Shown piece after piece: positions 29,568 to 39,155 of a stretch of 64,000 nucleotides of DNA. A model generated the notes under the pieces. It was not told the DNA's origin. It made no database searches and saw only the letters and a program-made list of their open reading frames with translations. This DNA is from Aliivibrio sp. EL58 (lineage in GTDB: Bacteria > Pseudomonadota > Gammaproteobacteria > Enterobacterales > Vibrionaceae), in contig NZ_OMPC01000002.1 of NCBI RefSeq assembly GCF_900312675.1, positions 35,828-99,827 on the forward strand. The letters run 5' to 3'. How positions within the stretch are numbered: position 1 is the first letter of the stretch; every line of letters starts with the position of its first letter. The position numbers and the translations under genes were made by a program.

Positions 29568-30266
29568 ATGAACAAACTATCCCTTACCGCTGTTGTTGCT
29601 TCGGCTGCCTTAGTATTGGCACTACCTGCACATTCAACAGAGAAGGAATTTACCACTAAAGTTGAAATTGATGCGTGGTTCCCTGATGCAAAAGTGGGCT
29701 CTAAAGATGATGCTATTCGTAAAAATGATGTAGATGCATCGCAAGCGTTCTCAATCGCTTTTGAACACCCATTTGCTTATGTACCAAATGTTAAAGTGCG
29801 TTATACCCCAATAAAAGCAGATCGCTTTGAATACGATCAAATTGACTACACAGGTTACTACAAGTTATTAGATACTAACGGTCTTCAGTTTGATGTCGGT
29901 TTAACCTTAACGCAGTTTGCGAATGGCGAATTCAATAAAGGTGGCTCTGTTGATTCAGCTCAACCATATGATCAAAGCTTTAGCGAAACAGCAATGAACA
30001 TGTATGCCGATGCATCGATGCATATTCCAAACACACACTTCCACATTTTTGGTCAATACGATTTTGGTAGCGGTAGTGGTACTCGAACGATGGATGGTCA
30101 AGCAGGGGTTAAGTATATTCTTCCCGTTGATGCTGCGGTAGATGTTGAGTTTAAAGTAGGCTATCGCGTAATGGACCATGAGTTTGGTTATTTTGAAGGA
30201 TTTGATAGCGACCAAGCAAATGTCATGGTTGATGGTTGGTTCGGTGGTGTGTCATTTGATTTCTAA
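29568..30266 (+). CDS. TIGR04219-type outer-membrane beta-barrel protein
   Basis: A 232-residue precursor with a signal peptide cut near LPAHS (about residue 23). The mature part alternates amphipathic strands (TTKVEIDAWFPDAKVG, VKVRYTPIKADRF, YYKLLDTNGLQFDVGLTLT) and ends GWFGGVSFDF with a terminal phenylalanine, as in BAM-inserted barrels. GGAG lies before the ATG. I recognise the family pattern, common in vibrios; the function is unknown. Stand-alone gene with its own terminator. Confidence 0.8.
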   Translation: MNKLSLTAVVASAALVLALPAHSTEKEFTTKVEIDAWFPDAKVGSKDDAIRKNDVDASQAFSIAFEHPFAYVPNVKVRYTPIKADRFEYDQIDYTGYYKLLDTNGLQFDVGLTLTQFANGEFNKGGSVDSAQPYDQSFSETAMNMYADASMHIPNTHFHIFGQYDFGSGSGTRTMDGQAGVKYILPVDAAVDVEFKVGYRVMDHEFGYFEGFDSDQANVMVDGWFGGVSFDF

Positions 30267-30290
30267 TCAAAATAAATAAAAGTTAATAAG

Positions 30291-30324
30291 ATAGCGATTC
30301 AGGTGACTGGGTCGCTATTTTTTT
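30291..30324 (+). terminator. Terminator after the TIGR04219-type gene
   Basis: ATAGCGA (30291-30297) pairs with TCGCTAT (30312-30318), followed by a long T tract. It is 25 bp after the stop codon. Confidence 0.8.
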
Positions 30325-30410
30325 ATTTTAAATTTGCTCAATCCTTATTTTTTGACCATGCTTATAGAATGGATATTACTATGATATTCATATTTGGTAA
30401 GGATGCAGTT

Positions 30411-30641
30411 ATGACGACATTAAGTGAATTGAAATTGATGTACCAAGAAGAGCAATTAGTAGAAGCTGTAATTGAGCCCGTAATGGTTGAAGGCCCTTGG
30501 ATTGTTGAATTTCGCCATGTGCGTGGAGGCCTTGTCCTGCTTACCGATATGAAGGGAGGAGAAATGAAATACAGGGATTTAGAGTCTGCTTCAAAGAGTG
30601 CGCTAGCGGTTGGATTTAACCAAGTCAGGATTAATGATTAA
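30411..30641 (+). CDS. Small conserved hypothetical protein (76 aa)
   Basis: Unrecognised. AAGGA at 30399-30403 supports the ATG at 30411, giving 76 residues that begin MTTLSELKLMYQEEQ; longer in-frame versions from 30303 add a hydrophobic segment without a ribosome site and overlap the terminator. The pattern PWIVEFRHVRGGLVLLTDMKGG followed by YRDLESASKSALAVGFNQVRI in two parts suggests a compact alpha/beta fold, reminiscent of small plasmid-derived or KfrB-like domains, but I cannot assign it. No signal peptide. It is followed by cysJ after 133 bp. Confidence 0.7.
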   Translation: MTTLSELKLMYQEEQLVEAVIEPVMVEGPWIVEFRHVRGGLVLLTDMKGGEMKYRDLESASKSALAVGFNQVRIND

Positions 30642-30774
30642 TCTCATTTTTAGCTGAATTAATTAACGCAAACATTTCTTTCTTCCAAAAAGTTATAAAA
30701 CATACCTATCTATTCTTTCTTGTTATAGAAAAGAGTCGCTAATCTAATATGACGCAATGAATAGGGATGTCGTC

Positions 30775-32598
30775 ATGTTATTAAAGGAACTCTCCGCACT
30801 CGCTAGTCCACTTAATGATCAACAAATAGGTCAATTACAGCTAGCGGCTTCAGAATTATCTCCACAACAACTTGCTTGGGTAAGTGGTTATTTTTGGGGT
30901 GTAAGCCAAACTTCTGGTGCTGCACAACCAATCAATCAAGCCGCTGCGGCGGTATCAAGTGAGCCTGCTGGTAAGCTATCAATCATTTATGCTTCGCAAA
31001 CAGGCAATGCTAAAGGGGTTGCTGAAGCATTAAAAGCAGAAGCGTCTGCCTCTGGGATCAGTGTTGAGCTATTTGATGCCAGTGACTACAAAGGTAAAAA
31101 CCTCGCTAAAGAAACTCACGTTGTTATTGTTGCGTCTACTAATGGTGAGGGGGAAGCCCCTGACAATGCCATTGAGTTGCATGAATATCTTCAATCTAAA
31201 AAAGCACCAAAATTAGATAACTTAAAATACGCAGTGATTGGTTTGGGGGATTCGAGCTACGAGTTCTTCTGCCAAACAGGTAAAGATTTTGATGCGTACT
31301 TATCTAAGAAGGGCGCGACGCCATTTATTGAACGTATTGATCTTGATGTTGATTATGAAGCTCCAGCGGCTGAATGGCGCAAGCAAGCGTTAGAGAAAGT
31401 AAAAGAAACCTTATCAACCGGTGATGATGCTAAAAATGGGCAGGTAGTGCAATTACCTGTGGGTCAAGCCGCGCATAGTCAATCTCAATATTCAAAACAA
31501 AACCCTTATACGGCAACGTTATTAGCAAGCCAAAAAATAACGGGCCGAGATTCAGGCAAAGATGTTCGTCACATTGAAATTGATTTGGAAGATTCAGGCT
31601 TAACTTATCAACCGGGTGACGCACTTGGTGTTTGGTTTGAAAATAGTTCAGAGTTAGCTGCTGCTATCTTAAAACAAGTAAGCCTTACTGGTGAAGAGCA
31701 AGTTGATGTGGATGGAGAGTCAATCTCTCTACAAAAAGCGTTAGTTGAGAAATATGAAATTACCTCATCAAACCCACAGCAAGTAGCTAAATTTTCAGAG
31801 TTATCAGGCAGTAAAAAACTAGAAAAATTGGCACAAGATAAAGATAAATTACGTCATTATGCAGCTAACACTCAAGTTATTGACCTGCTATCAGAAAAGA
31901 AAACCAAATTAACGGCAGACCAATTAGTTGGTTTACTTCGCCGTCTAACGCCTCGTTTATATTCTATTGCTTCAAGCCAAACAGAAGTGGATGAAGAAGT
32001 GCATTTAACGGTTGCTGTTGTTGAATACCAACAAGGTGATGATACTCGATTTGGTGGTGCTTCTAGTTTCCTATCTCATCGTTTAGAAGAGGGTGATGAA
32101 GTAAAAGTATTTATTGAACACAATAATAATTTCAAACTTCCTCAAGATGATAATGCCCCAGTGATCATGATTGGTCCTGGTACGGGTATCGCACCATTCC
32201 GCTCATTTGTACAAGAGCGTGACAACCGTGATGCAGAAGGTAAAAACTGGTTATTCTTTGGTGATAGAACATTCACGCAAGATTTCTTATACCAAGTTGA
32301 ATGGCAAAAATACCTTAAGTCAGGCGTTGTAAATCAATTAGATGTTGCATTCAGCCGTGATCAACAAGAAAAAGTCTATGTACAGCATCGTATCTTAGAG
32401 CATTCAGCACAAGTGTGGCAGTGGCTACAAGATGGCGCTTATATTTACGTGTGTGGTGATGCAACTCGCATGGCAAAAGATGTACATGACGCGTTAATTA
32501 CCATTGTTGAACAGCAAGGCAAGAAGAACAGAGAAGAAGCAGAACAGTTTGTAAATGATCTGCGTAAGGCGAAACGTTACCAAAGGGATGTGTACTAA
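30775..32598 (+). CDS. cysJ: Sulfite reductase (NADPH) flavoprotein alpha subunit
   Basis: Passes electrons from NADPH via FAD and FMN to CysI for six-electron reduction of sulfite to sulfide. About 607 residues: flavodoxin domain ([33 protein letters not shown]), then a ferredoxin-reductase module with RLYSIASSQ (FAD), [14 protein letters not shown] (NADPH) and the C-terminal YQRDVY. AGGGA at 30763-30767 favours the ATG at 30775; an ATG six codons earlier (30757) is possible. Its stop overlaps the cysI ATG by one base. Confidence 0.96.
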   Translation: MLLKELSALASPLNDQQIGQLQLAASELSPQQLAWVSGYFWGVSQTSGAAQPINQAAAAVSSEPAGKLSIIYASQTGNAKGVAEALKAEASASGISVELFDASDYKGKNLAKETHVVIVASTNGEGEAPDNAIELHEYLQSKKAPKLDNLKYAVIGLGDSSYEFFCQTGKDFDAYLSKKGATPFIERIDLDVDYEAPAAEWRKQALEKVKETLSTGDDAKNGQVVQLPVGQAAHSQSQYSKQNPYTATLLASQKITGRDSGKDVRHIEIDLEDSGLTYQPGDALGVWFENSSELAAAILKQVSLTGEEQVDVDGESISLQKALVEKYEITSSNPQQVAKFSELSGSKKLEKLAQDKDKLRHYAANTQVIDLLSEKKTKLTADQLVGLLRRLTPRLYSIASSQTEVDEEVHLTVAVVEYQQGDDTRFGGASSFLSHRLEEGDEVKVFIEHNNNFKLPQDDNAPVIMIGPGTGIAPFRSFVQERDNRDAEGKNWLFFGDRTFTQDFLYQVEWQKYLKSGVVNQLDVAFSRDQQEKVYVQHRILEHSAQVWQWLQDGAYIYVCGDATRMAKDVHDALITIVEQQGKKNREEAEQFVNDLRKAKRYQRDVY

Positions 32599-34328
32599 TG
32601 AGCGAACAAATTGCAGTAAAAACAATCTTATCAGGCACTGAACTTGGCCCATTAGCGGATAACGAACGTCTAAAACGTGAAAGTAACAACCTTCGAGGTA
32701 CGATCGTGGAGGATCTTCAAGATCGCATTACGGGCGGTTTTACTAAAGATAATTTTCAGTTGATCCGTTTCCACGGTATGTATCAACAAGATGATAGAGA
32801 TATTCGTGCTGAGCGTGCAAAACAAAAATTAGAGCCTCTGCATAACGTAATGCTTCGTGCGCGTATGCCTGGTGGAATTATTACACCAAAGCAGTGGTTG
32901 GCGATTGATAAGTTTGCAGAAGAAAATACCTCGTATGGCAGTTTACGTTTAACCACTCGTCAAACGTTTCAATTTCATGGTGTTCTGAAACCAAATATTA
33001 AGTTAATGCACCAAACATTGAATAGTATTGGTATTGATTCAATTGCAACAGCGGGGGATGTAAACCGAAATGTTCTATGTACCACGAACCCTGTTGAATC
33101 AGAGCTTCATCAAGAAGCCTACGAGTGGGCGAAAAAAATCAGTGAGCACTTATTACCAAAAACGCGTGCCTATGCTGAGATTTGGTTGGATGGTGAAAAA
33201 TTAGAAACAACTGATGAAGAGCCTATTTTAGGCAGTAATTATCTTCCTCGTAAATTTAAAACAACTGTTGTGATCCCACCGCAAAATGATGTCGATGTGC
33301 ATGCGAATGATCTCAACTTCATTGCCATTGCTGATAATGGAAAGCTAGTTGGTTTTAATGTTCTTGTGGGTGGTGGCCTTGCGATGACCCATGGTGATAC
33401 TGCGACTTATCCACGAAAAGCGGATGATTTTGGCTTTGTTTCACTAGAAAAAACGTTAGACGTAGCCGCTGCAGTGGTGACGACTCAGCGTGATTGGGGT
33501 AATCGTTCAAATCGTAAAAATGCAAAAACAAAATATACGTTAGATCGTGTGGGTGTGGATGTATTTAAAGTCGAAGTTGAAAAACGAGCAGGGATTCAAT
33601 TTGAAACTAGTCGTCCTTATGAGTTAACAGAGCGTGGTGATCGAATAGGTTGGGTAGATGGCATTGATGGTAAACACCATTTGGCGCTATTTATTGAAAA
33701 TGGGCGTTTATTAGATTACCCGGGTAAGCCATTAAAAACAGGTGTGGCTGAGATTGCTAAGATCCACCAAGGTGATTTTAGAATGACAGCCAATCAAAAT
33801 TTAATTGTTGCAGGTGTACCTGCTGAGCAAAAAGATCAGATTGATAAAATTGCTCGTGAGCATGGCTTAATTGACGATGGGCATTCAGAGCAACGTAAAA
33901 ACTCAATGGCGTGTGTCGCGTTTCCTACCTGTCCATTAGCAATGGCTGAGGCTGAGCGTTTCTTGCCTGAGTTTGTAACTGAAATAGAAGACGTACTAAA
34001 AAAACATAAGCTACCAGAAGAAGACAATATTATTTTCCGTGTCACGGGATGCCCAAATGGTTGTGGCCGTGCAATGCTTGCTGAAATAGGTTTAGTCGGT
34101 AAAGCACCAGGGCGTTATAACTTCCATTTAGGCGGTAACCGTAGTGGTACTCGTGTACCTAAAATGTATAAAGAGAACATTACAGACCGTCAAATCCTAT
34201 CTGAAATCGATGAACTTGTTGGTCGTTGGGCTACTGAGCGTCAAGGTAATGAAGGCTTTGGTGATTTTACCATTCGAGCTGGCATTGTAGATGAAGTGAT
34301 AGTATCAAAAAGGGACTTTTATGCCTAA
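32598..34328 (+). CDS. cysI: Sulfite reductase (NADPH) hemoprotein beta subunit
   Basis: Siroheme and 4Fe-4S enzyme that reduces sulfite to sulfide with CysJ. The 576-residue protein has the cluster cysteines in [14 protein letters not shown] and [12 protein letters not shown] (C-x5-C and C-x3-C) and the siroheme-binding arginines in [14 protein letters not shown]. The stop overlaps cysH by eight bases, giving a compact cysJIH operon as in enterobacteria. Confidence 0.97.
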   Translation: MSEQIAVKTILSGTELGPLADNERLKRESNNLRGTIVEDLQDRITGGFTKDNFQLIRFHGMYQQDDRDIRAERAKQKLEPLHNVMLRARMPGGIITPKQWLAIDKFAEENTSYGSLRLTTRQTFQFHGVLKPNIKLMHQTLNSIGIDSIATAGDVNRNVLCTTNPVESELHQEAYEWAKKISEHLLPKTRAYAEIWLDGEKLETTDEEPILGSNYLPRKFKTTVVIPPQNDVDVHANDLNFIAIADNGKLVGFNVLVGGGLAMTHGDTATYPRKADDFGFVSLEKTLDVAAAVVTTQRDWGNRSNRKNAKTKYTLDRVGVDVFKVEVEKRAGIQFETSRPYELTERGDRIGWVDGIDGKHHLALFIENGRLLDYPGKPLKTGVAEIAKIHQGDFRMTANQNLIVAGVPAEQKDQIDKIAREHGLIDDGHSEQRKNSMACVAFPTCPLAMAEAERFLPEFVTEIEDVLKKHKLPEEDNIIFRVTGCPNGCGRAMLAEIGLVGKAPGRYNFHLGGNRSGTRVPKMYKENITDRQILSEIDELVGRWATERQGNEGFGDFTIRAGIVDEVIVSKRDFYA

Positions 34329-35082
34329 ATTGCAATTGTCAGAGCTGTTGCCATTAACTAAAGTTGAGCAAATTTTACGCTTATCTGAAGTTAATGCAGA
34401 GCTTGAAGCGCTGACCGCTCAAGAGCGAATTTTGTGGGCGTTAGAAAACTTAGAAGGAAACCCTGCGGTATCCTCAAGTTTTGGAATTCAAGCAGCAGTG
34501 ATGTTGCAATTAGTCACTGATGCAAAAGCGGATACTCCGGTTATTTTGACCGATACCGGATATTTATTTCCTGAAACTTATCAGTTTGTTGATCAACTCA
34601 CTGAGCGCCTTAAACTCAATCTGCACGTGTTTACTGCACAAGAGAGTCCAAATTGGCAAGAAGCACGTTATGGTAAATTGTGGGAAAAAGGCGTTGAGGG
34701 GATTGAACAATATAATAAGCTAAACAAAGTTCAGCCTATGCGTCGAGCGCTTGATCAGCTTGAAGTCGGGGTTTGGTTTTCTGGTTTACGCCGTGAGCAA
34801 TCAAGTTCTCGTGCCAATCTGCCAGTACTTAGTATCCAAAATGGGGTATTTAAATTTTTACCTGTATTGGATTGGAGTAACAAAGATGTACATCATTTTT
34901 TAGAAGAGCGTGATTTACCTTATCATCCATTGCGTGATGACGGTTATCTCTCTGTCGGTGACACGCACACAACTCAAAAATGGGAACCTGGAATGAAAGA
35001 AGAGGAGACTCGATTCTTTGGTTTAAAAAGAGAGTGTGGGTTGCATGAAGATGATGGTGAGACTGCTGGCTCTGGAATATAA
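34321..35082 (+). CDS. cysH: Phosphoadenosine phosphosulfate reductase
   Basis: Thioredoxin-dependent reduction of PAPS to sulfite. The 253-residue protein has [14 protein letters not shown] (nucleotide loop), [37 protein letters not shown] and the catalytic cysteine in KRECGLHE near the C terminus. It lacks the extra cysteine pairs of the iron-sulfur APS reductases, so it should be a PAPS-specific enzyme, consistent with cysC being present. Confidence 0.96.
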   Translation: MPKLQLSELLPLTKVEQILRLSEVNAELEALTAQERILWALENLEGNPAVSSSFGIQAAVMLQLVTDAKADTPVILTDTGYLFPETYQFVDQLTERLKLNLHVFTAQESPNWQEARYGKLWEKGVEGIEQYNKLNKVQPMRRALDQLEVGVWFSGLRREQSSSRANLPVLSIQNGVFKFLPVLDWSNKDVHHFLEERDLPYHPLRDDGYLSVGDTHTTQKWEPGMKEEETRFFGLKRECGLHEDDGETAGSGI

Positions 35083-35100
35083 ATAGTTTGTATGATGATA

Positions 35101-35130
35101 AAAAGACAGCGTGATAAGCGCTGTCTTTTT
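35101..35130 (+). terminator. cysJIH terminator
   Basis: AAAAGACAGCG / CGCTGTCTTTT (11-bp stem, seven-base loop) ending in a U tract, 18 bp after the cysH stop. Confidence 0.92.
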
Positions 35131-35146
35131 ATTTACGGCTGAAAAA

Positions 35147-35614
35147 TTATTTCCACAATGAAGTCAGAGAGCTAAGTAGACCTGAGCTTGCGTCTTGTGA
35201 TGTTAAGTATTGGGTAATTAAAGGGGTAAATTGAGCAATAAGAGCAGGGTCTAGGCCCAGTGCAGAAAAGGCCGTTTTCACACTGTCCATATTCGATATC
35301 ATGCTGCCTAACCCGCCAGGGATTGCACCTGTTAATGATTCAAGACCTGGGATCATGCTATTTAGTTCAGAGTTTTCAGAACTTGATAAACCATTACCTG
35401 CCATTGCTAATAGTGCTCCGGCACCGCCAGCCGCTTGATCCGCTGAAATACCTAGATTATCCGTTAGCATTCCCACCAGTGGATTCGATGCTGTTGCTTG
35501 TTCTGTAGTTACTTCTTCATCACCGCCACCAAATAGGTTTGAAAGAAAAGCATTGGCAGGCGCTGCAGCAGTAAGAGAAAGCGCTAGAGTTGATAAGATT
35601 AGAGTTTTTTTCAT
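35147..35614 (-). CDS. DUF2780 family secreted protein
   Basis: A 155-residue precursor starting MKKTLILSTLALSLTAAAPANA, a clear signal peptide, then a low-complexity Gly/Ala/Ser/Leu-rich body (QAAGGAGALLAMAGNG, IPGGLGSMISNMD) ending in LTSLWK. This composition matches the DUF2780 family of uncharacterised proteobacterial exported proteins. Starting two codons earlier (35620) is possible. It is convergent with cysH across a shared terminator region. No function can be given. Confidence 0.8.
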   Translation of the reverse strand: MKKTLILSTLALSLTAAAPANAFLSNLFGGGDEEVTTEQATASNPLVGMLTDNLGISADQAAGGAGALLAMAGNGLSSSENSELNSMIPGLESLTGAIPGGLGSMISNMDSVKTAFSALGLDPALIAQFTPLITQYLTSQDASSGLLSSLTSLWK

Positions 35615-35673
35615 TGTCATTTCCTTTTAACATTATGGTTTTGTTTTTCTAACATATTAACTAGAGTATGACA

Positions 35674-35705
35674 TAAAAAAAAGCGATACCCATAGGCATC
35701 GCTTT
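35674..35705 (-). terminator. fklB terminator
   Basis: On the minus strand AAAGCGAT / ATCGCTTT (8 bp, ten-base loop) is followed by a run of seven or more U. It lies 33 bp past the fklB stop, before the DUF2780 gene on the same strand. Confidence 0.88.
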
Positions 35706-35737
35706 CTAATTTTATTTTTAATCTTTTTTGAGAAAGA

Positions 35738-36358
35738 TTAGATGATGTCTAGTAGTTCTACTTCAAATACTAGTGCAGCATATGGAGGGATTGCAGCGCC
35801 AGCGCCACGCTCACCGTATGCAAGGTCTTGTGGGATAGCAAGCTTCCACTTAGAACCTACAGGCATTAGTTGAAGAGCTTCAACCCAACCAGCGATCACG
35901 CCAGTTACTGGGAATTCAGCAGGTTGACCGCGCTCTACAGAGCTGTCAAATACTGTACCGTCAGTTAGCATACCGTGGTAGTGAACACGTACTGTTTTAT
36001 CAGAAGTTGGAATTTCACCAGTACCTACAGTTAGTACTTCATATTGAAGACCAGATTCAAGTACAGTTACTTCTGAACGAAGAGCGTTATCAGCTAGGAA
36101 AGCTTCGCCGTCAGCTGCTGCTGCTTTAGATGCTTCAGCACGAGCTTCTTCAGCACGCATGTGAAGTGCTTGAAGTGCTTCGTTGATAGCGTCAACTTCG
36201 ATTTCTGGCATGTCGCCAGTTAGTGAAGTAGCGATACCTTTAGCGATAGCTGCAACGTTTAGGCCTTCAAGACCAGATTGTGCAAGTTGTTGACCCATTT
36301 GAAGGCCAATGCCGTAACTTGCTCTTTGCTCTACTGTTTCTAATTTAACTTCAGACAT
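35738..36358 (-). CDS. fklB: FKBP-type peptidyl-prolyl cis-trans isomerase FklB (FKBP22)
   Basis: A 206-residue FKBP22-like isomerase. The N-terminal dimerisation region (YGIGLQMGQQLAQSGLEGL, helical and Ala/Glu-rich up to about residue 95) is followed by the FKBP domain: VRVHYHGMLTDGTVFDSS, FPVTGVIAGWVEAL, WKLAIPQDLAYGERG and IPPYAALVFEVELLDI. There is no signal peptide, so the protein should be cytoplasmic. It diverges from the oapA/ytfB gene, as fklB does from ytfB in E. coli. Confidence 0.95.
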   Translation of the reverse strand: MSEVKLETVEQRASYGIGLQMGQQLAQSGLEGLNVAAIAKGIATSLTGDMPEIEVDAINEALQALHMRAEEARAEASKAAAADGEAFLADNALRSEVTVLESGLQYEVLTVGTGEIPTSDKTVRVHYHGMLTDGTVFDSSVERGQPAEFPVTGVIAGWVEALQLMPVGSKWKLAIPQDLAYGERGAGAAIPPYAALVFEVELLDII

Positions 36359-36497
36359 GCTGTCTCTCTTTCTTTATATGGTATAAACGAAAGACTAAAG
36401 GATACAGAGATCTAAGCTTAAGGTAAACTTTTGTACTTCTTTGCACTCTGATATTAGAATAAAACGTGAGCTAACCAGTTTCGCATGAGGCGATGGC

Positions 36498-37172
36498 ATG
36501 AATAAAAAGAAAAAAATGAATATAAAACGTCCAGACTTCTCTGAGCAGCTGGCAATTATGAAGGATAAGTGCGAGCCGCTTTTAAAGAAAGTCTCACCTT
36601 ATTGGCAGCGCTTACCTGCCTTTCATCAAAAGGCATTACAAATTTTAGTTCCTGTTACTTTTATTTTAATTTTATTGCCAAGTGGTGCAGAAGAAGAGAT
36701 TGAGAGTATTCAGCCTACAGTGATCCCTGCACCTGAAATGGAGAGGCAAAGTGTCAGTTTGAATCTTGAAGGATTGAGTGAGCAAGAGGCTGCACTTCGT
36801 GATGCCCCTTCTGCTTATGAAGTAGAAGTAGAACAAGAAAAAGAAAAAAGAGAAGCAGAGCCAGTAAAGAAAACAGAGGAAGTGAAAACGTCACAACCAA
36901 CTCAAAGCTCTGCAAAATGGCATGATTATCAAATTCAAGCCGGCGATACGCTTTATCAAGTATTTAGAAAAAATAACCTTCCGCTTACTGAACTAAATAA
37001 AGTGGTAAAAATAGAAGGTGCTGATAAACCTCTGAGTAACATAAAAAAAGGTCAGCTATTTCGTTTTAAACTGAATCAACAAGGAGAGCTAGACATTCTT
37101 CAGATAGAACGAGATAACCAAGCAATCATGTATTTTAGAATGTCTGATGGTAATTTCGGGCGCAGTAAGTAA
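36498..37172 (+). CDS. Opacity-associated protein A / YtfB-like cell-envelope protein
   Basis: A 224-residue single-pass protein. A basic cytoplasmic N terminus with the OapA N-terminal motif (YWQRLPAFHQKALQILVP) leads into a transmembrane helix ending near residue 66, then an acidic, Lys/Glu-rich linker (about 95-135) and a C-terminal LysM-like OapA domain (YQIQAGDTLYQVFRKNNLP). Family members bind glycan or septal peptidoglycan and affect division and adherence. Position next to fklB matches E. coli ytfB. GGCG/GATGG upstream is only a weak ribosome site. Confidence 0.88.
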   Translation: MNKKKKMNIKRPDFSEQLAIMKDKCEPLLKKVSPYWQRLPAFHQKALQILVPVTFILILLPSGAEEEIESIQPTVIPAPEMERQSVSLNLEGLSEQEAALRDAPSAYEVEVEQEKEKREAEPVKKTEEVKTSQPTQSSAKWHDYQIQAGDTLYQVFRKNNLPLTELNKVVKIEGADKPLSNIKKGQLFRFKLNQQGELDILQIERDNQAIMYFRMSDGNFGRSK

Positions 37173-37198
37173 CGCCCTATTCGAATGTTCTACAATGA

Positions 37199-38059
37199 TT
37201 ATCTTCCTCTTATTTTCTTTAACCACGTTTTAGGCATAAGAGGGAGGATAATTAATGCAATACCCATTACCGTTAATAAATCCGGCACCTCATCAAACCA
37301 CATCACTCCAAATAGAACGACAAAAATTAATCCTGAATATTCAGCCAAAGATATTTGGGTTGCTGGTGCTTTTTTGTATGCCATGGTTGCTAGGCCATTG
37401 TAACTAATAATAAAAGTAGCACTTAATGCGATCCAAAAGATTTCATTATGAGTTAATGGCTGCCAGTAAAACCAAGCTAACCCTCCTGATACTGGTAGAG
37501 ATAATAAGGTTGTCCAAAATAGGGTGGTGATCACCGATTGTTCATTAGGTATTTTTCGAACCAGTATATTATACAAGGCTAAAGTCATTGCCGTACCTAG
37601 TGCAAAAATAGCGGCCCAATGAAATTGAGAGGGACGCAAAATAATAACAACGCCAATAAATCCAACGATGGTTTGAAGTACTTTTTTAGCTGAAGGTCTT
37701 TCATTGAGTAACAGCATTGAAAGCGGGATCATCAATAATGGAGCGGTATAAAAAACGGCATTGGCAGTAGCAAGAGATAAATAAGTAATAGATACCACCA
37801 TGCAACAACTGCCAATTAAGAGAATATGAGATCTTAATACCGTTATTTTCTGGTTACTTAAATTTCTTGATGTTGAAGACTGACGTATCCAAAAAGGAAA
37901 AAGAAGGGCGAGAGAGACCAGCTGGCGAAGAAAAATATACTGAAAAGGTGACACTCCACCATCAAGAACTTTTACTGCCACATCAGACAGAGATGCCAAT
38001 AAATTACCTAATACAAGTAAGATAATTGCAAGGTTGACTGGTGTCATCATAGGTTTCAT
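37199..38059 (-). CDS. EamA/DMT-family transporter
   Basis: A 286-residue inner-membrane protein with about ten hydrophobic helices in two EamA repeats (about 10-140 and 150-282). FQYIFLRQLVSLALLFPFW and LSLATANAVFYTAPLLMIPL are typical of the drug/metabolite transporter superfamily. The substrate cannot be inferred. It lies 7 bp downstream of the elaA-like gene on the same strand and is probably co-transcribed with it. Confidence 0.88.
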   Translation of the reverse strand: MKPMMTPVNLAIILLVLGNLLASLSDVAVKVLDGGVSPFQYIFLRQLVSLALLFPFWIRQSSTSRNLSNQKITVLRSHILLIGSCCMVVSITYLSLATANAVFYTAPLLMIPLSMLLLNERPSAKKVLQTIVGFIGVVIILRPSQFHWAAIFALGTAMTLALYNILVRKIPNEQSVITTLFWTTLLSLPVSGGLAWFYWQPLTHNEIFWIALSATFIISYNGLATMAYKKAPATQISLAEYSGLIFVVLFGVMWFDEVPDLLTVMGIALIILPLMPKTWLKKIRGR

Positions 38060-38066
38060 TTTCGTA

Positions 38067-38519
38067 CTACTTAGCTAATCGCATGTCGACATGAGGAATA
38101 TCATCCTCAAGATACATATCAGAAATAACGTTAAAACCATGTTTTTGATAAAAGTGGCTTAAATGTTCTTGAGCGCCAATATCAATAGTTTCCCCTGGCC
38201 ATAATTCTTCACATAATATTAGAGCTTGTGAGATAAGCTCATGCCCTAGGCCATTACCTCTGGCTGTTTCTTTTGTTGCCACGCGACCAATACTGACATT
38301 GCTATAACTAACCCCTGCTGGCAGTAATCGAGCACAAGCGACCATTTCATTATTTTTAGTCCCAATTAAATGATAGACACCTTCATGGCAATCTTTCCCA
38401 TCTAATTCAGGATATGGACAGGTTTGCTCTACGACAAAAACATCGACTCTTAAACGAAGCAATTCATACAGTTGTGCGGTAGTTAAGTCATTAAAAAGTA
38501 TTTTTTGCCAATGGATCAT
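38067..38519 (-). CDS. ElaA-like GNAT N-acetyltransferase
   Basis: A 150-residue GNAT-fold protein similar throughout to E. coli ElaA: LYELLRLRVDVFVVEQTCPYPELDG in two stretches, IGRVATKETARGNGLGHELI (acetyl-CoA pyrophosphate loop) and DIGAQEHLSHFYQKHGF. The ATG at 38519 gives MIHWQKI, matching E. coli (MIEWQDL); a TTG at 38537 would extend it. The natural substrate of ElaA is not established. It lies 60 bp after the Crp-like regulator and may be the tail of the same transcript. Confidence 0.88.
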   Translation of the reverse strand: MIHWQKILFNDLTTAQLYELLRLRVDVFVVEQTCPYPELDGKDCHEGVYHLIGTKNNEMVACARLLPAGVSYSNVSIGRVATKETARGNGLGHELISQALILCEELWPGETIDIGAQEHLSHFYQKHGFNVISDMYLEDDIPHVDMRLAK

Positions 38520-38579
38520 AGAAATTATCTCGTTCAAAAAAGAAGAACATCAAGATACCTATTTTCACTTTTTTAGGCA

Positions 38580-39155
38580 TTAACTTATGTTAACTTTTTT
38601 AATTCTATTTTTAATACGACTTAAACTGATGTGAGTGATACCAAGATAAGCGGCTACTTGATAATCACTTAATTGTGAATGCAGCTCAGGATAGTTTTGA
38701 CAGAAAATTTCGTAACGAGACTGAGGGGAGTAAAGCAACATAAAACGCTCTTTTCTCTCTTTATAAACTAATTGAGTTTCGATCAGTTTCAGATAGAAAG
38801 GATGTGGTTGTGCTCGCCATTGATGTATATATTCAATAGGTAAGGATAAGAGTGTTGTTGCTGTTAGTGTTTCTAACGTATAGGGTGACTTCTCATTAGC
38901 GATGACGCCTTCAAATCCTACTACCCAATCTCCTTTCCAGTAAAACTCCTTACTAAATTCCTTACCATGCTCAGTTAAATATGAAGCATGACAAAGTCCG
39001 TCTAATAAGAAATAGAAAGACGTTGAATTATCATTTTGCTTTATAACGACGTGTTTTGGTTTTAAATACTCTAATTTGCTATTACGGATTAATTTTTCAA
39101 TCTCATCAGCCGTAAAGTTATAGTCTTGAAGTTGGGTAATAAAGTCTGTGAGCAT
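38580..39155 (-). CDS. Crp/Fnr-family transcriptional regulator
   Basis: A 191-residue protein with a cyclic-nucleotide-binding-type beta roll (about residues 20-115: KHVVIKQNDNSTSFYFLLDG, WVVGFEGVIANEKSP) and a C-terminal helix-turn-helix (YQVAAYLGITHISLSRIKNR). The canonical cAMP-binding residues of CRP are not obvious and there are no Fnr-like cysteines, so the ligand is unknown. Its start overlaps the stop of the acyltransferase gene (TAATG), making it the last of a tightly coupled operon and a likely local regulator. Confidence 0.88.
   Translation of the reverse strand: MLTDFITQLQDYNFTADEIEKLIRNSKLEYLKPKHVVIKQNDNSTSFYFLLDGLCHASYLTEHGKEFSKEFYWKGDWVVGFEGVIANEKSPYTLETLTATTLLSLPIEYIHQWRAQPHPFYLKLIETQLVYKERKERFMLLYSPQSRYEIFCQNYPELHSQLSDYQVAAYLGITHISLSRIKNRIKKVNIS

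Noticed and set aside
30303..30410. Long hydrophobic N terminus for the small protein before cysJ
   Set aside because: It begins inside the terminator of the previous gene and has no ribosome site; the ATG at 30411 does.
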